Assembly: GCA_905478335.1 (NCBI GenBank)
Contig: CAJQIC010000023.1
Span: forward strand, 1-58,342
DNA length: 58,342 nt
Direction: 5' to 3'
From: an uncultured Bacteroidia bacterium
GTDB lineage: Bacteria > Bacteroidota > Bacteroidia > NS11-12g > UBA9320
Made by a program: the position numbers and the translations under genes. Under the pieces are notes generated by a model that saw nothing but the letters and a program-made list of their open reading frames with translations, did no database searches and had not been told where the DNA came from. This document shows, in pieces, positions 46,629-54,346 of this stretch. How positions within the stretch are numbered: position 1 is the stretch's first letter; every line of letters begins with the position of its first letter.

Positions 46629-48005
46629 TTATTTATGGTCGTGGTGTTCTGAATGTAAAGATGCTGCAAAGTTGAAATTGGCTACAAGGTTTAGCTGGCT
46701 AAAATTCAACGAATTAATTTGATCTGAAAGAGGAATATCGTTGTCCAGTGCTCTTCTGTAGATATATAGAAAACGGAGATCTAACCCATCTAACTTGTTT
46801 TCAAAAGAGTAAGTGCAATCCAGATTAATCTGGTCGTAAGAATGCTGTAAATATTTGTTAAACGAAGCTCTATCGTCCGTAATCGTTCGGTTCCAATCTA
46901 GTTTTATCTCAAAGGCTTTTACTTTCTTCAAGCCTGAAATTCCAAAACTGTTGGCGTTTCCCAAACCTTCTAACTGGTTTCTAGGAAGATATGTGTAGCT
47001 AGGGTCTACTCCAAATTCTCTAGGAAACAAATACCTGCCCGAATTAAATATATGGGTGAAATTAGACTGAACATCACAAAATCTAAAATGGTAGCCCATT
47101 CTAGCACTCGATAAGTTAGTCTGTTCCGTGTTTGGATGATAGATTTGATTTGTATTATTGTCTCCGTTATTTACTGGTGTTTGGAACAGGTATAGCAGTC
47201 CTACATACAAACCAGTATCACGATCAGCATCTAGTTTGATTAATGAACTATTCGAGATATTATCTAAATAGTAGGTCCAAAGGTTAAGTTGAATGGTAGG
47301 TTTCGGGTTTAGTTCAAAACCTAAAATCCCGAGACCATTAGAAGAAACTTGTTTGTGATAGTCTGCTAATTGTCCATTTGCATCAAATCCATTGTTGTAC
47401 AACCCTATAGCCTGTGATATGGTGTACCAATGTGTGGTGGAACGAGGAGAAGATTTATTAAACCAAGCACCGGTCAGTATATGCGATTTGTGATGAGCCT
47501 CCATTTTAAAACCTGAAAATACTTTTGGTTTCATTCGCCCATCATGCAGACGAACCAATGGACTTTCTACTTCCATTTTGCCATACATTAGGGTTATTTT
47601 TTTAGTTTCATATTTGAGATACAGCTCTTCTAGTCGGTCCAGATCAGTATAATTACCTCGGTGTTCTACATCAAAAAGTTGAATCTCATACCTTGAATTG
47701 GAATTAGCAATAGAGTCTATCGCAAGAAGATCATTAGAAAAAGTACGGTAAACAAAAATGCCATTGAGTCCTACAGAAATACCTTTATACGGAAGAGTTT
47801 CATAATGTATAGAAGCTCCAATGGCGTTGGCATAATAATCTCGCAATGAGCCAGCATTTATGGTGGTCATAGTGTAATCTCTTATTTGCCCAGTGAAATG
47901 ACCGTTCGAGAAATAGTACACCAGCTTTTTTGGTTCTTCCTTGTGATCTTGAGCAAAGAGCGGTGATATAGCATGACTAAAAATAAGAAAACAAAGAATT
48001 CTCAT
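46629..48005 (-). CDS. Outer-membrane porin, OprD-like
   Basis: 458 residues from the ATG at 48005, chosen because it begins a signal peptide (MRILCFLIFSHAISPLFAQ); the longer start has 31 non-signal residues in front. The chain alternates in beta-strand pattern and is the size of a large barrel. It resembles OprD-type porins of Bacteroidota. The C-terminus is His-rich (HSEHHDHK) and may bind metal. The operator at 48091-48106 and a CAACTTTG box (48062-48069) control it. Confidence 0.72.
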   Translation of the reverse strand: MRILCFLIFSHAISPLFAQDHKEEPKKLVYYFSNGHFTGQIRDYTMTTINAGSLRDYYANAIGASIHYETLPYKGISVGLNGIFVYRTFSNDLLAIDSIANSNSRYEIQLFDVEHRGNYTDLDRLEELYLKYETKKITLMYGKMEVESPLVRLHDGRMKPKVFSGFKMEAHHKSHILTGAWFNKSSPRSTTHWYTISQAIGLYNNGFDANGQLADYHKQVSSNGLGILGFELNPKPTIQLNLWTYYLDNISNSSLIKLDADRDTGLYVGLLYLFQTPVNNGDNNTNQIYHPNTEQTNLSSARMGYHFRFCDVQSNFTHIFNSGRYLFPREFGVDPSYTYLPRNQLEGLGNANSFGISGLKKVKAFEIKLDWNRTITDDRASFNKYLQHSYDQINLDCTYSFENKLDGLDLRFLYIYRRALDNDIPLSDQINSLNFSQLNLVANFNFAASLHSEHHDHK

Positions 48006-48090
48006 TATGCTACGTTTGTATAATTCGAGATTGAAATGCATTGGTAGTCTTATTGCATTAACAAAGTTGAACTTACCAGTGCATTTAGTA

Positions 48091-48106
48091 AGTAACACGG
48101 GTTACT
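48091..48106. promoter_or_regulatory. Operator palindrome AGTAAC-acgg-GTTACT upstream of the porin gene
   Basis: A perfect 6-bp inverted repeat with a 4-bp spacer. The centre (48098.5) is 29.5 bp from the first base of the minus-strand box CAACTTTG (48069). It is the best copy of the motif and lies 66 bp from the end of the Crp/Fnr gene. Confidence 0.78.
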
Positions 48107-48171
48107 TTACGCATTAAATTGATGTATGGATAAGAGGAGAACTATACGAGAATAAGGTTGCTATAAGCTGA

Positions 48172-48816
48172 TTACAGCTCCAACAGTTCTATTTTATTTC
48201 TTTTTAACCTAACAATTTTCTTCTTTTCTAATTTTTTAAGCAACCGGGATATGACTACTCTTGATGAGTGCATATCATATGCGATGTCTTGATGACTAAT
48301 TTCCAAAAGTGTTGATTTTTTTATAAGAACCTGACTTTTTAAGTACTTCTGGATCCTTACTTGCATATTTTCAAATGCTAATTCGTCTACAGAGTTTAAG
48401 AGTTCAGAAAACCTATGTGTATAGTTGTCAAAAACAAACTTAAGCCAGCCATCATACTTCTGAATCCATCTTTTGTTGTTTTCCGCAGGTATAGCAATGA
48501 AAACAACGTCTGTTTCCGAAATAGCTCTAATAGTGGAATTTTTTTCGTTTAGGCAACAAGTAACCGTCATTGAGCATGTGTCACCTCTTTCTAGATAGTA
48601 CAATGCAAGCTCATCACCATTAGAATCTTGTCTAAGAATTTTAATAGCACCACTTAAAAGTAAGGGCATGCTATCTATTTTTTCGCCATAATCCATGATC
48701 ACCTTGTTAGCGGCAATGGAACGATAAGTCCCTAGCTGTTTAATTTCCGCTATTAATTCTGGTTCGAATAAAAACCCGTAACATTCTATTAGTTCTTTGT
48801 AATTATTTTCCTCCAT
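48172..48816 (-). CDS. Crp/Fnr-family transcriptional regulator with a Cys-x5-Cys-Cys motif
   Basis: 214 residues: a cyclic-nucleotide-like beta-roll (about 20-130), a long helix, and a C-terminal winged helix-turn-helix with SSRVVISRLLKKL as recognition helix. Inside the beta-roll is GDTCSMTVTCCLN (C81, C87, C88), with no cNMP-binding Arg seen. Such cysteines could sense a metal, metalloid or reactive sulfur. It is the only regulator in the 32.9-48.8 kb region and is the natural candidate to bind the GTAAC-N4-GTTAC palindrome. No copy of the motif was seen in front of the gene itself. Confidence 0.88.
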   Translation of the reverse strand: MEENNYKELIECYGFLFEPELIAEIKQLGTYRSIAANKVIMDYGEKIDSMPLLLSGAIKILRQDSNGDELALYYLERGDTCSMTVTCCLNEKNSTIRAISETDVVFIAIPAENNKRWIQKYDGWLKFVFDNYTHRFSELLNSVDELAFENMQVRIQKYLKSQVLIKKSTLLEISHQDIAYDMHSSRVVISRLLKKLEKKKIVRLKRNKIELLEL

Positions 48817-49061
48817 TTTAGAAAGTTATCAAATATAGGTTAAAGGGCATATATACTTTTTTGCCGTCATTTTAGTTGGTCAACTTCCTTTGGTGTTAGT
48901 CCTTAGAACCCTTGTGCTGGGCATTTTCTAGCGTATATGGGTGTGGGAACTGATTAGTAAGATTTGAGGCGATGTGCATATTGTTCGCATGTTTCGCGAG
49001 TTGCGCTGCATCGGTTTCCTCTAGTGGTCTTAGTCTTATGTTCATCGTCTCTTAGTTTTTT

Positions 49062-49095
49062 GGGAAAAAAAATCCCGACGAAACCGCCGGGATTT
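49062..49095 (-). terminator. Intrinsic terminator of the cysteine-repeat lipoprotein
   Basis: An AAATCCCG ... CGGGATTT stem with one mismatch above it and a short AAAC loop; the minus strand continues with a run of T's. It is 20 bp after the lipoprotein stop. Confidence 0.82.
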
Positions 49096-49114
49096 GTTAA
49101 AATTCTTTTTTGGT

Positions 49115-49939
49115 TTATTTACCCCGGGTTTGGCATTTACAGTCTTTATCAACAACTCCAGTTGCTCCAGAAGCAGTGACACACTTGTCGCCGATATTCT
49201 TCTTCAAGTCTTTGCAATCGTAAGTAGGTGTATTACTTGACGTCTCACATTTACAATCCTTATTGATTTTGCCAACAGCGCCAGTTGCAGTTTTGCATTT
49301 GTCGCCAATGTTCATTTTTATTTTTTCGCAATCATACTTTGGTGTGTTGTCTTTGCCTTCGCACTTACAATCTTTTGTTACAACACCAACCGTACCTGCA
49401 GCCGTTCTGCACTTGTCACCAACATTCTTTTTGATTTTCTCACAATCGAATTTAGGTGTGTTGTCTTTGGCTTCACACTTACAGTCTTTTGTTATAACAC
49501 CGTACTTGCCAGTGGCAGTTTTACATCTATCACCAATATTCTTTTTGATTTTCTCACAATCGTACTTTGGTGTATTGTCTTTGGTTTCACACTTGCAATC
49601 TTTCGTTACAACGCCAACCTTTCCGGCTGCTGTTTTGCACTTGTCACCAACATTCTTTTTGATTTTTTCGCAATCGTATTTAGGTGCATCAGTCTTTGTT
49701 ACACAATCACAATTTTTGTCTACGTAACCAACCTTGCCTGTTTTGGTTTTGCACTTGTCTTTGAAGTTTAGTTTCAGTTTAGGACAGTCGTACTTCTTGT
49801 CATTGTCTTTTTTGCGTTGTTCTTTTTTCTGCTTAAGAATTTTGCGAATTGTATCGCGATCAGAATCATCTTTACACGCTGTTAAAGTGAATAACGATGC
49901 CGTTAAAAGAATAGCAACTAGTTTAAAAGTGTACTTCAT
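49115..49939 (-). CDS. Lipoprotein made of six cysteine-rich 38-residue repeats
   Basis: 274 residues. The signal peptide ends with lipobox LFTLTAC and is followed by a basic, charged linker (about 26-50). The rest is six tandem units of about 38 residues, each with four cysteines in the pattern DC-x9-KC-x11-DCxC (unit type YDCEKIKKNVGDKCKTAAGK). Units 2-5 are nearly identical, pointing to recent duplication. The cysteine spacing recalls DC..N.GD.C repeats of other Bacteroidota surface proteins. Function unknown; the repeats may be disulfide-bonded or bind metal. Confidence 0.85.
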   Translation of the reverse strand: MKYTFKLVAILLTASLFTLTACKDDSDRDTIRKILKQKKEQRKKDNDKKYDCPKLKLNFKDKCKTKTGKVGYVDKNCDCVTKTDAPKYDCEKIKKNVGDKCKTAAGKVGVVTKDCKCETKDNTPKYDCEKIKKNIGDRCKTATGKYGVITKDCKCEAKDNTPKFDCEKIKKNVGDKCRTAAGTVGVVTKDCKCEGKDNTPKYDCEKIKMNIGDKCKTATGAVGKINKDCKCETSSNTPTYDCKDLKKNIGDKCVTASGATGVVDKDCKCQTRGK

Positions 49940-50035
49940 TTCTAGATTTTTGGAGCGGCTAAGATATGAATTCTCAGAGATTTAGATTCTTTAATCCGTC
50001 AACCATTTGTCAGAATTGCGCAGAGGTAGCTACTT

Positions 50036-50650
50036 CTAACTATTGAACCATTTGCTTTTTTTGATTGGGATGTTACGGTTTATCTTGCGAACATGGAAAA
50101 ATGAAGGAACGTCTGTAGTCCATTTTTTGAGCGACAAGATCTTGAGTAATATTTCGATGCGACTGACAAGACCTAAACCAATGCAGATCCAGTAGAGCCA
50201 AAAACTCTCATGATTCAAACAGAGGTCGATAAGGAAGAGTAGGAGGGTGGCTGTCCATAACTTAGCTAAGATTGAATGGGTTGCGATGGGTTTTTTGAAG
50301 CGCACAAAACTAACCAGATAGGTCAACGCTTCCAGACCAATGACCACGCCAATTATAATCAAGTTACTTTTTAGAAATGTGGCATTAATTAAAAAAATAC
50401 AGGCTATCGCTGAGAGCCAAAACACCTGATCGGCGTTTGAATCCCAGATGCGCAGTTTCTCGGAAGACACACCCCATTTTCTTGCTAAAACACCATCGAA
50501 AAAATCTGAAACAATTCCACCAAGCATAAGCGCCACAATCCATTGATCACGCATCGGAAACTCTATAAAGCAAAACAGGATAAACAAACCGGCACTCACA
50601 ATTCTGCTGTACACCAAGTAAAACGGAATCTGATTTCGGAATGATTTCAC
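50036..50650 (-). CDS. CDP-alcohol phosphatidyltransferase family protein
   Basis: 204 residues with about five membrane helices. The motif D-x2-DG-x2-AR is present (D49, D52, G53, A56, R57) and D70-x3-D74 completes it, but the usual Gly four residues before D70 is Leu66. The family transfers a phosphoalcohol to make phospholipids such as phosphatidylglycerol phosphate. The substrate is not determined. The stop is 9 bp away from the GNAT remnant upstream. Confidence 0.88.
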   Translation of the reverse strand: MKSFRNQIPFYLVYSRIVSAGLFILFCFIEFPMRDQWIVALMLGGIVSDFFDGVLARKWGVSSEKLRIWDSNADQVFWLSAIACIFLINATFLKSNLIIIGVVIGLEALTYLVSFVRFKKPIATHSILAKLWTATLLLFLIDLCLNHESFWLYWICIGLGLVSRIEILLKILSLKKWTTDVPSFFHVRKINRNIPIKKSKWFNS

Positions 50651-50659
50651 AATAGCAAT

Positions 50660-50821
50660 TTACGACAGTTGCTTTGAATACAAACAAAGAGTCTCATCAC
50701 TGGGCTGAATGTGTTCCTTAAAAGTGAAACCTAGTTTGGTCAATAACTGGATGCTTCTTTCGTTTTTTTCAATCGTTACGGCTTGCCTAATCAGCAGACG
50801 ATCTGTTTCGATAATGTACAT
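50660..50821 (-). pseudogene. GNAT acetyltransferase remnant with a large internal deletion
   Basis: A 53-codon frame. It begins MYIIETDRLLIRQ, the usual N-terminus of RimJ/RimL-type GNAT enzymes, and jumps at once to NERSIQLLTKLGFTFKEH ... LCLYSKQL, their usual C-terminus. About 100 residues holding the acetyl-CoA site are missing, with the frame kept. It is read as the debris of a GNAT gene, not a working enzyme. Confidence 0.72.
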
Positions 50822-50836
50822 CGGGTCATTTCAATA

Positions 50837-51313
50837 TCAAAGAGCTACCTCAAAGTACCTCGAGACCCTGGTTTGATTAATGAAACTGGCGTAACCAAAA
50901 GACGTATCCATTGCTGTACTTGTCCCCTCAATTACGGTTGCAATGTCAAGGTATGTACTTTGCGGTGTAAACGTTGCTGTTCTAAAATGTTGCTTGAGTT
51001 CGTCAGAAGTCGAACAGAACTTCTGTTCCAAAGAATAGGCAAATACAAGATGTCCCAAGCTACTGTCACCAATTAACTCGAGAATCATGGTGTCACTGTT
51101 CATATCTATCGGCACAGAAAAAAGATTTCCACCGTAACCAAATACCGTGTCACCATTACCTGATGCATTAATAAATAATATGCCCAATGTGTCGTTTGGG
51201 TTGGTCTTGAATTCAAGGCTAGGTTCGCTTGCAAATCCATCACAATCGACCACTGGGTCGTCACTACAACCACTCATAAACATGAAACATGAAAGAATGA
51301 TGAACTGCTTCAT
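50837..51313 (-). CDS. Small predicted lipoprotein
   Basis: 158 residues with lipobox MFMSGC. The rest is beta-rich with no recognised domain; two further cysteines occur (Cys of VVDCDG and KFCSTS). It overlaps the barrel gene upstream by 4 bp (ATGA), so the two are coupled. Confidence 0.65.
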   Translation of the reverse strand: MKQFIILSCFMFMSGCSDDPVVDCDGFASEPSLEFKTNPNDTLGILFINASGNGDTVFGYGGNLFSVPIDMNSDTMILELIGDSSLGHLVFAYSLEQKFCSTSDELKQHFRTATFTPQSTYLDIATVIEGTSTAMDTSFGYASFINQTRVSRYFEVAL

Positions 51314-51993
51314 TTCTTTTTCTTTTTAATTTGATTCAACACAATGTGGACGCCAAACCCAGGGTTAAACGAGCCATTTCTCGTAACACCAATCGCTGGT
51401 ATATATTGATGGTCGAGCAAAGTTTGTTCTATGATGGAATGGTTGGTGAATTGTACAGGATAGATGTCGAAACGTATAACACGATCTAAAATCACCTCGT
51501 ATCCCAGTCGGAAGATGGTATATTGATAGGGCACATTTTCTTCTGAAATCTGGCCAGAAAAACTAGGGTAATAATTGCCCGGAAATTCTTTTTCACCTAA
51601 AAAGTGAAGCGTGCCCAAACCCATACTGAAAGAGGCTACAAACCCATGCTGGAGTCTATACGTCTTAACCGGTTTGTAATAATTCGTTGATAAAAATGAA
51701 ACGCCAATTCCAGCATATCTCCCCGTAGTCTTAGTGGTCGAGAAACCCATTAAATTGTAGTGCGTATGGTCTGCAGTGCCTCCTTCTACTTTAATCTCAG
51801 TGTGTGGGATGCCCCTAAAATTATATTCCAACATATAGGCATATCGACTTCTTACTTGAATGCCGGCCGTATGCATTGTGTAGGGTTTGTATGGTAGAAA
51901 CGTGTCTGACGCTATAGAATCTGTTACAGGTTTAGACTGACCAACCGTAATTGTCGAAAGTAATAAGAGCGGTATGATAATCAGTTTAAACAC
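51310..51993 (-). CDS. Predicted outer-membrane barrel protein
   Basis: 227 residues with a signal peptide ending around Val-Gly-Gln-Ser. The body has an alternating strand pattern (GIQVRSRYAYMLEYNFRG, FRLGYEVILDRVIRFDIYPVQF). It ends with a lysine-rich tail rather than an aromatic residue. No family was recognised. First gene of a pair with the lipoprotein. Confidence 0.6.
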   Translation of the reverse strand: MFKLIIIPLLLLSTITVGQSKPVTDSIASDTFLPYKPYTMHTAGIQVRSRYAYMLEYNFRGIPHTEIKVEGGTADHTHYNLMGFSTTKTTGRYAGIGVSFLSTNYYKPVKTYRLQHGFVASFSMGLGTLHFLGEKEFPGNYYPSFSGQISEENVPYQYTIFRLGYEVILDRVIRFDIYPVQFTNHSIIEQTLLDHQYIPAIGVTRNGSFNPGFGVHIVLNQIKKKKK

Positions 51994-52124
51994 AAAGCGA
52001 AATTACAAAACCATCTGAAATGGATAAATTATAACTGCCTGATTTATAGGACAGAAGAAAAAAGTTTAATTTCACACCAACCATAAGTAATCTCAATCCG
52101 TAATGGTTAGTAAAATTGATTCAA

Positions 52125-53732
52125 ATGAAAAAAATAGTACCCTTTTTAACCCTGTTGGTTGGGATTTTAGGATTTAACACAGTTCAAGCACAATGCAAGG
52201 CCGACTTTTCGTTTTACACGAATGGCAACGGCACCTTTGTATTTGTCGATTCTTCTGGAAATAGATATACGACAGAAGACTGGACTTTTGGAGATGGGAC
52301 AGGATCCAGAAACAATTCGGGGCAAGTAAGCCATTCGTACAACGCCACTGGCAATTATACTGTTTGCAGAACAGTTTGGGATTCGATGAGTTCGTGTCGT
52401 GATACGTTCTGCACACAAATTACCTATACAACATCAAATTGTAAAGCAGATTTCAAGGCCGCTGTGTCTGGTGATACGGTTCAATTTCGTGACGCGAGTA
52501 ATGGAGCAGTTTATTATTCGTGGGATTTTGGCGACAACAAATCGTCGACTTCAGCTAACCCACAGCATGTTTATGCAAAATCTGGAACATACAGGGTGTG
52601 CTTGACCATTGTTGATAGTGCGAGAACATGTATCGATACCTATTGCGCAACGGTTAAAATTGGCTCTGGTTGCGATGCCAGCTGGACGGCCGGTAGTCAA
52701 AACTTGAGTGTTGGCTTCAGACTCAACAATTCTGCAACAGGTCGAATTTCATACAGTTGGAGTTTCGGTAACGGAGGTTCGTCTGCTCAAGCTAACCCTG
52801 TTTACACCTATTCTACACCGGGTACTTATTTAGTATGTCTTGATTTATACGATTCTACGCTAAATTGTTCAGATCGCTATTGTGATTCTGTTACTGTTGA
52901 TACGTCTAACAACACTGGATGTCGTGCTGTTTTTACAGCTCAAGTAACAAGAGATACCGTAGTGCAACTCACCAACTGGTCGCAAGGTTTTACCAATTTT
53001 AAGTGGTACTTCCCTAACGGGAATACGTCTACCAACAGACACGAGAATATTACCATAAACAAACCAGGTACGTATACAATTTGTCTTTTTGCAGAAGACA
53101 GCGTTTCTGGCTGCCAAGATTCAGTTTGTCAGACCGTTACTATTGATTCAGCTCGCGGTGGAGGATGCCGAGCGGCGTTTAGAGTTGCTGTTGATACATC
53201 TCAAAAATTCAAGTTATTCCTAATCAATGGCTCATCTAATAAATCGACTCATACTTATTCTTGGTCGTTTGGAGATGGCGGAACCAGCACAAAAAGAAAC
53301 CCAACCCATAAGTACAGAGCTTTTGGAAGCTATTGGGTATGTTTAACGATTGCGGACTCAACTTTAAACTGTACCTCAACCTATTGTGATTCACTGGGTC
53401 TTGACTCTACAGGGAGGTTGTTGAAAGCAGATGGATTTGAACTTGAGGTAATAGAGGATTTTGTTTCTGTTCCAGAGACAAAGAAGGTGAATTACAACCT
53501 TTATCCAAACCCTACATCAGATGAGGTTACCGTACAACTAGATAATAATGCAGGTGAAAATGCACACATAAGCGTATACAACTTACAAGGAAGATTAGTT
53601 GCTACATCCACTTTTGGTCTAAACTTTAAGGCAAAGGTTAACTTAATGGATGAAGTAGATGGGTTGTATTTGGTACGCATATTTGATGGTAATGACTACA
53701 CACAAACCAAGATCATGAAAATGAGTAAATAG
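52125..53732 (+). CDS. T9SS type A secreted protein with five PKD-like repeats
   Basis: 535 residues from the ATG at 52125, which starts a signal peptide ending VQAQ. Five PKD-like units follow (WTFGDGTGS, WDFGDNKSS, WSFGNGGSS, WYFPNGNTS, WSFGDGGTS), each ending in C-rich patterns (YTVCRTVWDS, YRVCLTIVDS). The last 80 residues are a type A T9SS signal (YNLYPNPTSDEVTV ... VDGLYLVRIF). The PKD units are likely stabilised by Cys pairs. A terminator follows and then, 8 bp later, a sigma factor gene. Confidence 0.9.
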   Translation: MKKIVPFLTLLVGILGFNTVQAQCKADFSFYTNGNGTFVFVDSSGNRYTTEDWTFGDGTGSRNNSGQVSHSYNATGNYTVCRTVWDSMSSCRDTFCTQITYTTSNCKADFKAAVSGDTVQFRDASNGAVYYSWDFGDNKSSTSANPQHVYAKSGTYRVCLTIVDSARTCIDTYCATVKIGSGCDASWTAGSQNLSVGFRLNNSATGRISYSWSFGNGGSSAQANPVYTYSTPGTYLVCLDLYDSTLNCSDRYCDSVTVDTSNNTGCRAVFTAQVTRDTVVQLTNWSQGFTNFKWYFPNGNTSTNRHENITINKPGTYTICLFAEDSVSGCQDSVCQTVTIDSARGGGCRAAFRVAVDTSQKFKLFLINGSSNKSTHTYSWSFGDGGTSTKRNPTHKYRAFGSYWVCLTIADSTLNCTSTYCDSLGLDSTGRLLKADGFELEVIEDFVSVPETKKVNYNLYPNPTSDEVTVQLDNNAGENAHISVYNLQGRLVATSTFGLNFKAKVNLMDEVDGLYLVRIFDGNDYTQTKIMKMSK

Positions 53733-53750
53733 AGAATTCATTCTAACATC

Positions 53751-53778
53751 AAACGGGGTTAGCAATAACCCCGTTTTT
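53751..53778 (+). terminator. Intrinsic terminator between the PKD protein and the sigma factor
   Basis: AAACGGGGTTA / TAACCCCGTTT, an 11-bp perfect stem with loop GCAA and two more T's after the stem. The sigma factor ATG (53786) begins 8 bp later, leaving no space for a separate promoter. Confidence 0.9.
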
Positions 53779-53785
53779 GCCTTTT

Positions 53786-54346
53786 ATGGCCATAGATAAA
53801 AAGCTGATTAAAAACTGTTTGAAGAACGACAGACGTTCTCAGAACGAACTCTACAAAGAGTTGTTTAGCTTTTTAATGAATATATGTATCCGATATAAAA
53901 ACAACTATGATGACGCGGGAGCAGCGTTAAATACAATATACCTGAAGGTGCTTAAAGGGTTAGAAACGTATCAAGATGATAAGGCGATGTTGCCATGGGT
54001 AAAAACGATAGCTGTGCGGCACTTGATAGATGAATATCGGTCAGACAAACGCCATGAAGCCATCGCACTTGATGCCGTCCCAAACCAAAGGGTGAATGGG
54101 TACAGTGTCAGTCATGATAAGTTAAACGTTGATGATATTTTGACCATGTTAACCAAGCTCCCTATCAACTCACGGAATGTTTTTAACCTGTATGTTTTGG
54201 ATGGGTATAAACACAGAGAAATTGCAGATATGTTGGGTATGAGTGAAGGAAATTCAAAATGGCATTTAAACCAAGCTAGAACCCAGCTACAACAAATGAT
54301 TAAGCATGAGCAAAATCGAACAGAGAAAATAAGATTGGCACAATGA
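53786..54346 (+). CDS. ECF-type sigma-70 family sigma factor
   Basis: 186 residues from the ATG at 53786; the TTG three codons upstream falls in the terminator. A short region 2 with LNTIYLKVLKGLETYQDDKAMLPWVKTIAVRHLIDEYRSDKR and a region 4 with LPINSRNVFNLYVLDGYKHREIADMLGMSEGNSKWHLNQAR (helix-turn-helix). It overlaps the next gene by 4 bp, the likely anti-sigma. It must be transcribed either by readthrough of the terminator or from inside the PKD gene. Confidence 0.93.
   Translation: MAIDKKLIKNCLKNDRRSQNELYKELFSFLMNICIRYKNNYDDAGAALNTIYLKVLKGLETYQDDKAMLPWVKTIAVRHLIDEYRSDKRHEAIALDAVPNQRVNGYSVSHDKLNVDDILTMLTKLPINSRNVFNLYVLDGYKHREIADMLGMSEGNSKWHLNQARTQLQQMIKHEQNRTEKIRLAQ

Noticed and set aside
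32900-48850. Horizontally acquired island
   Set aside because: A rough look at base composition showed no clear difference from the flanks, and no integrase, tRNA or direct repeat borders were seen. A real test needs k-mer and codon analysis.
49263-49727. 154-codon plus-strand frame opposite the cysteine-repeat lipoprotein
   Set aside because: It is the antisense of the repeats; the minus frame has a lipobox, repeat structure and a terminator.
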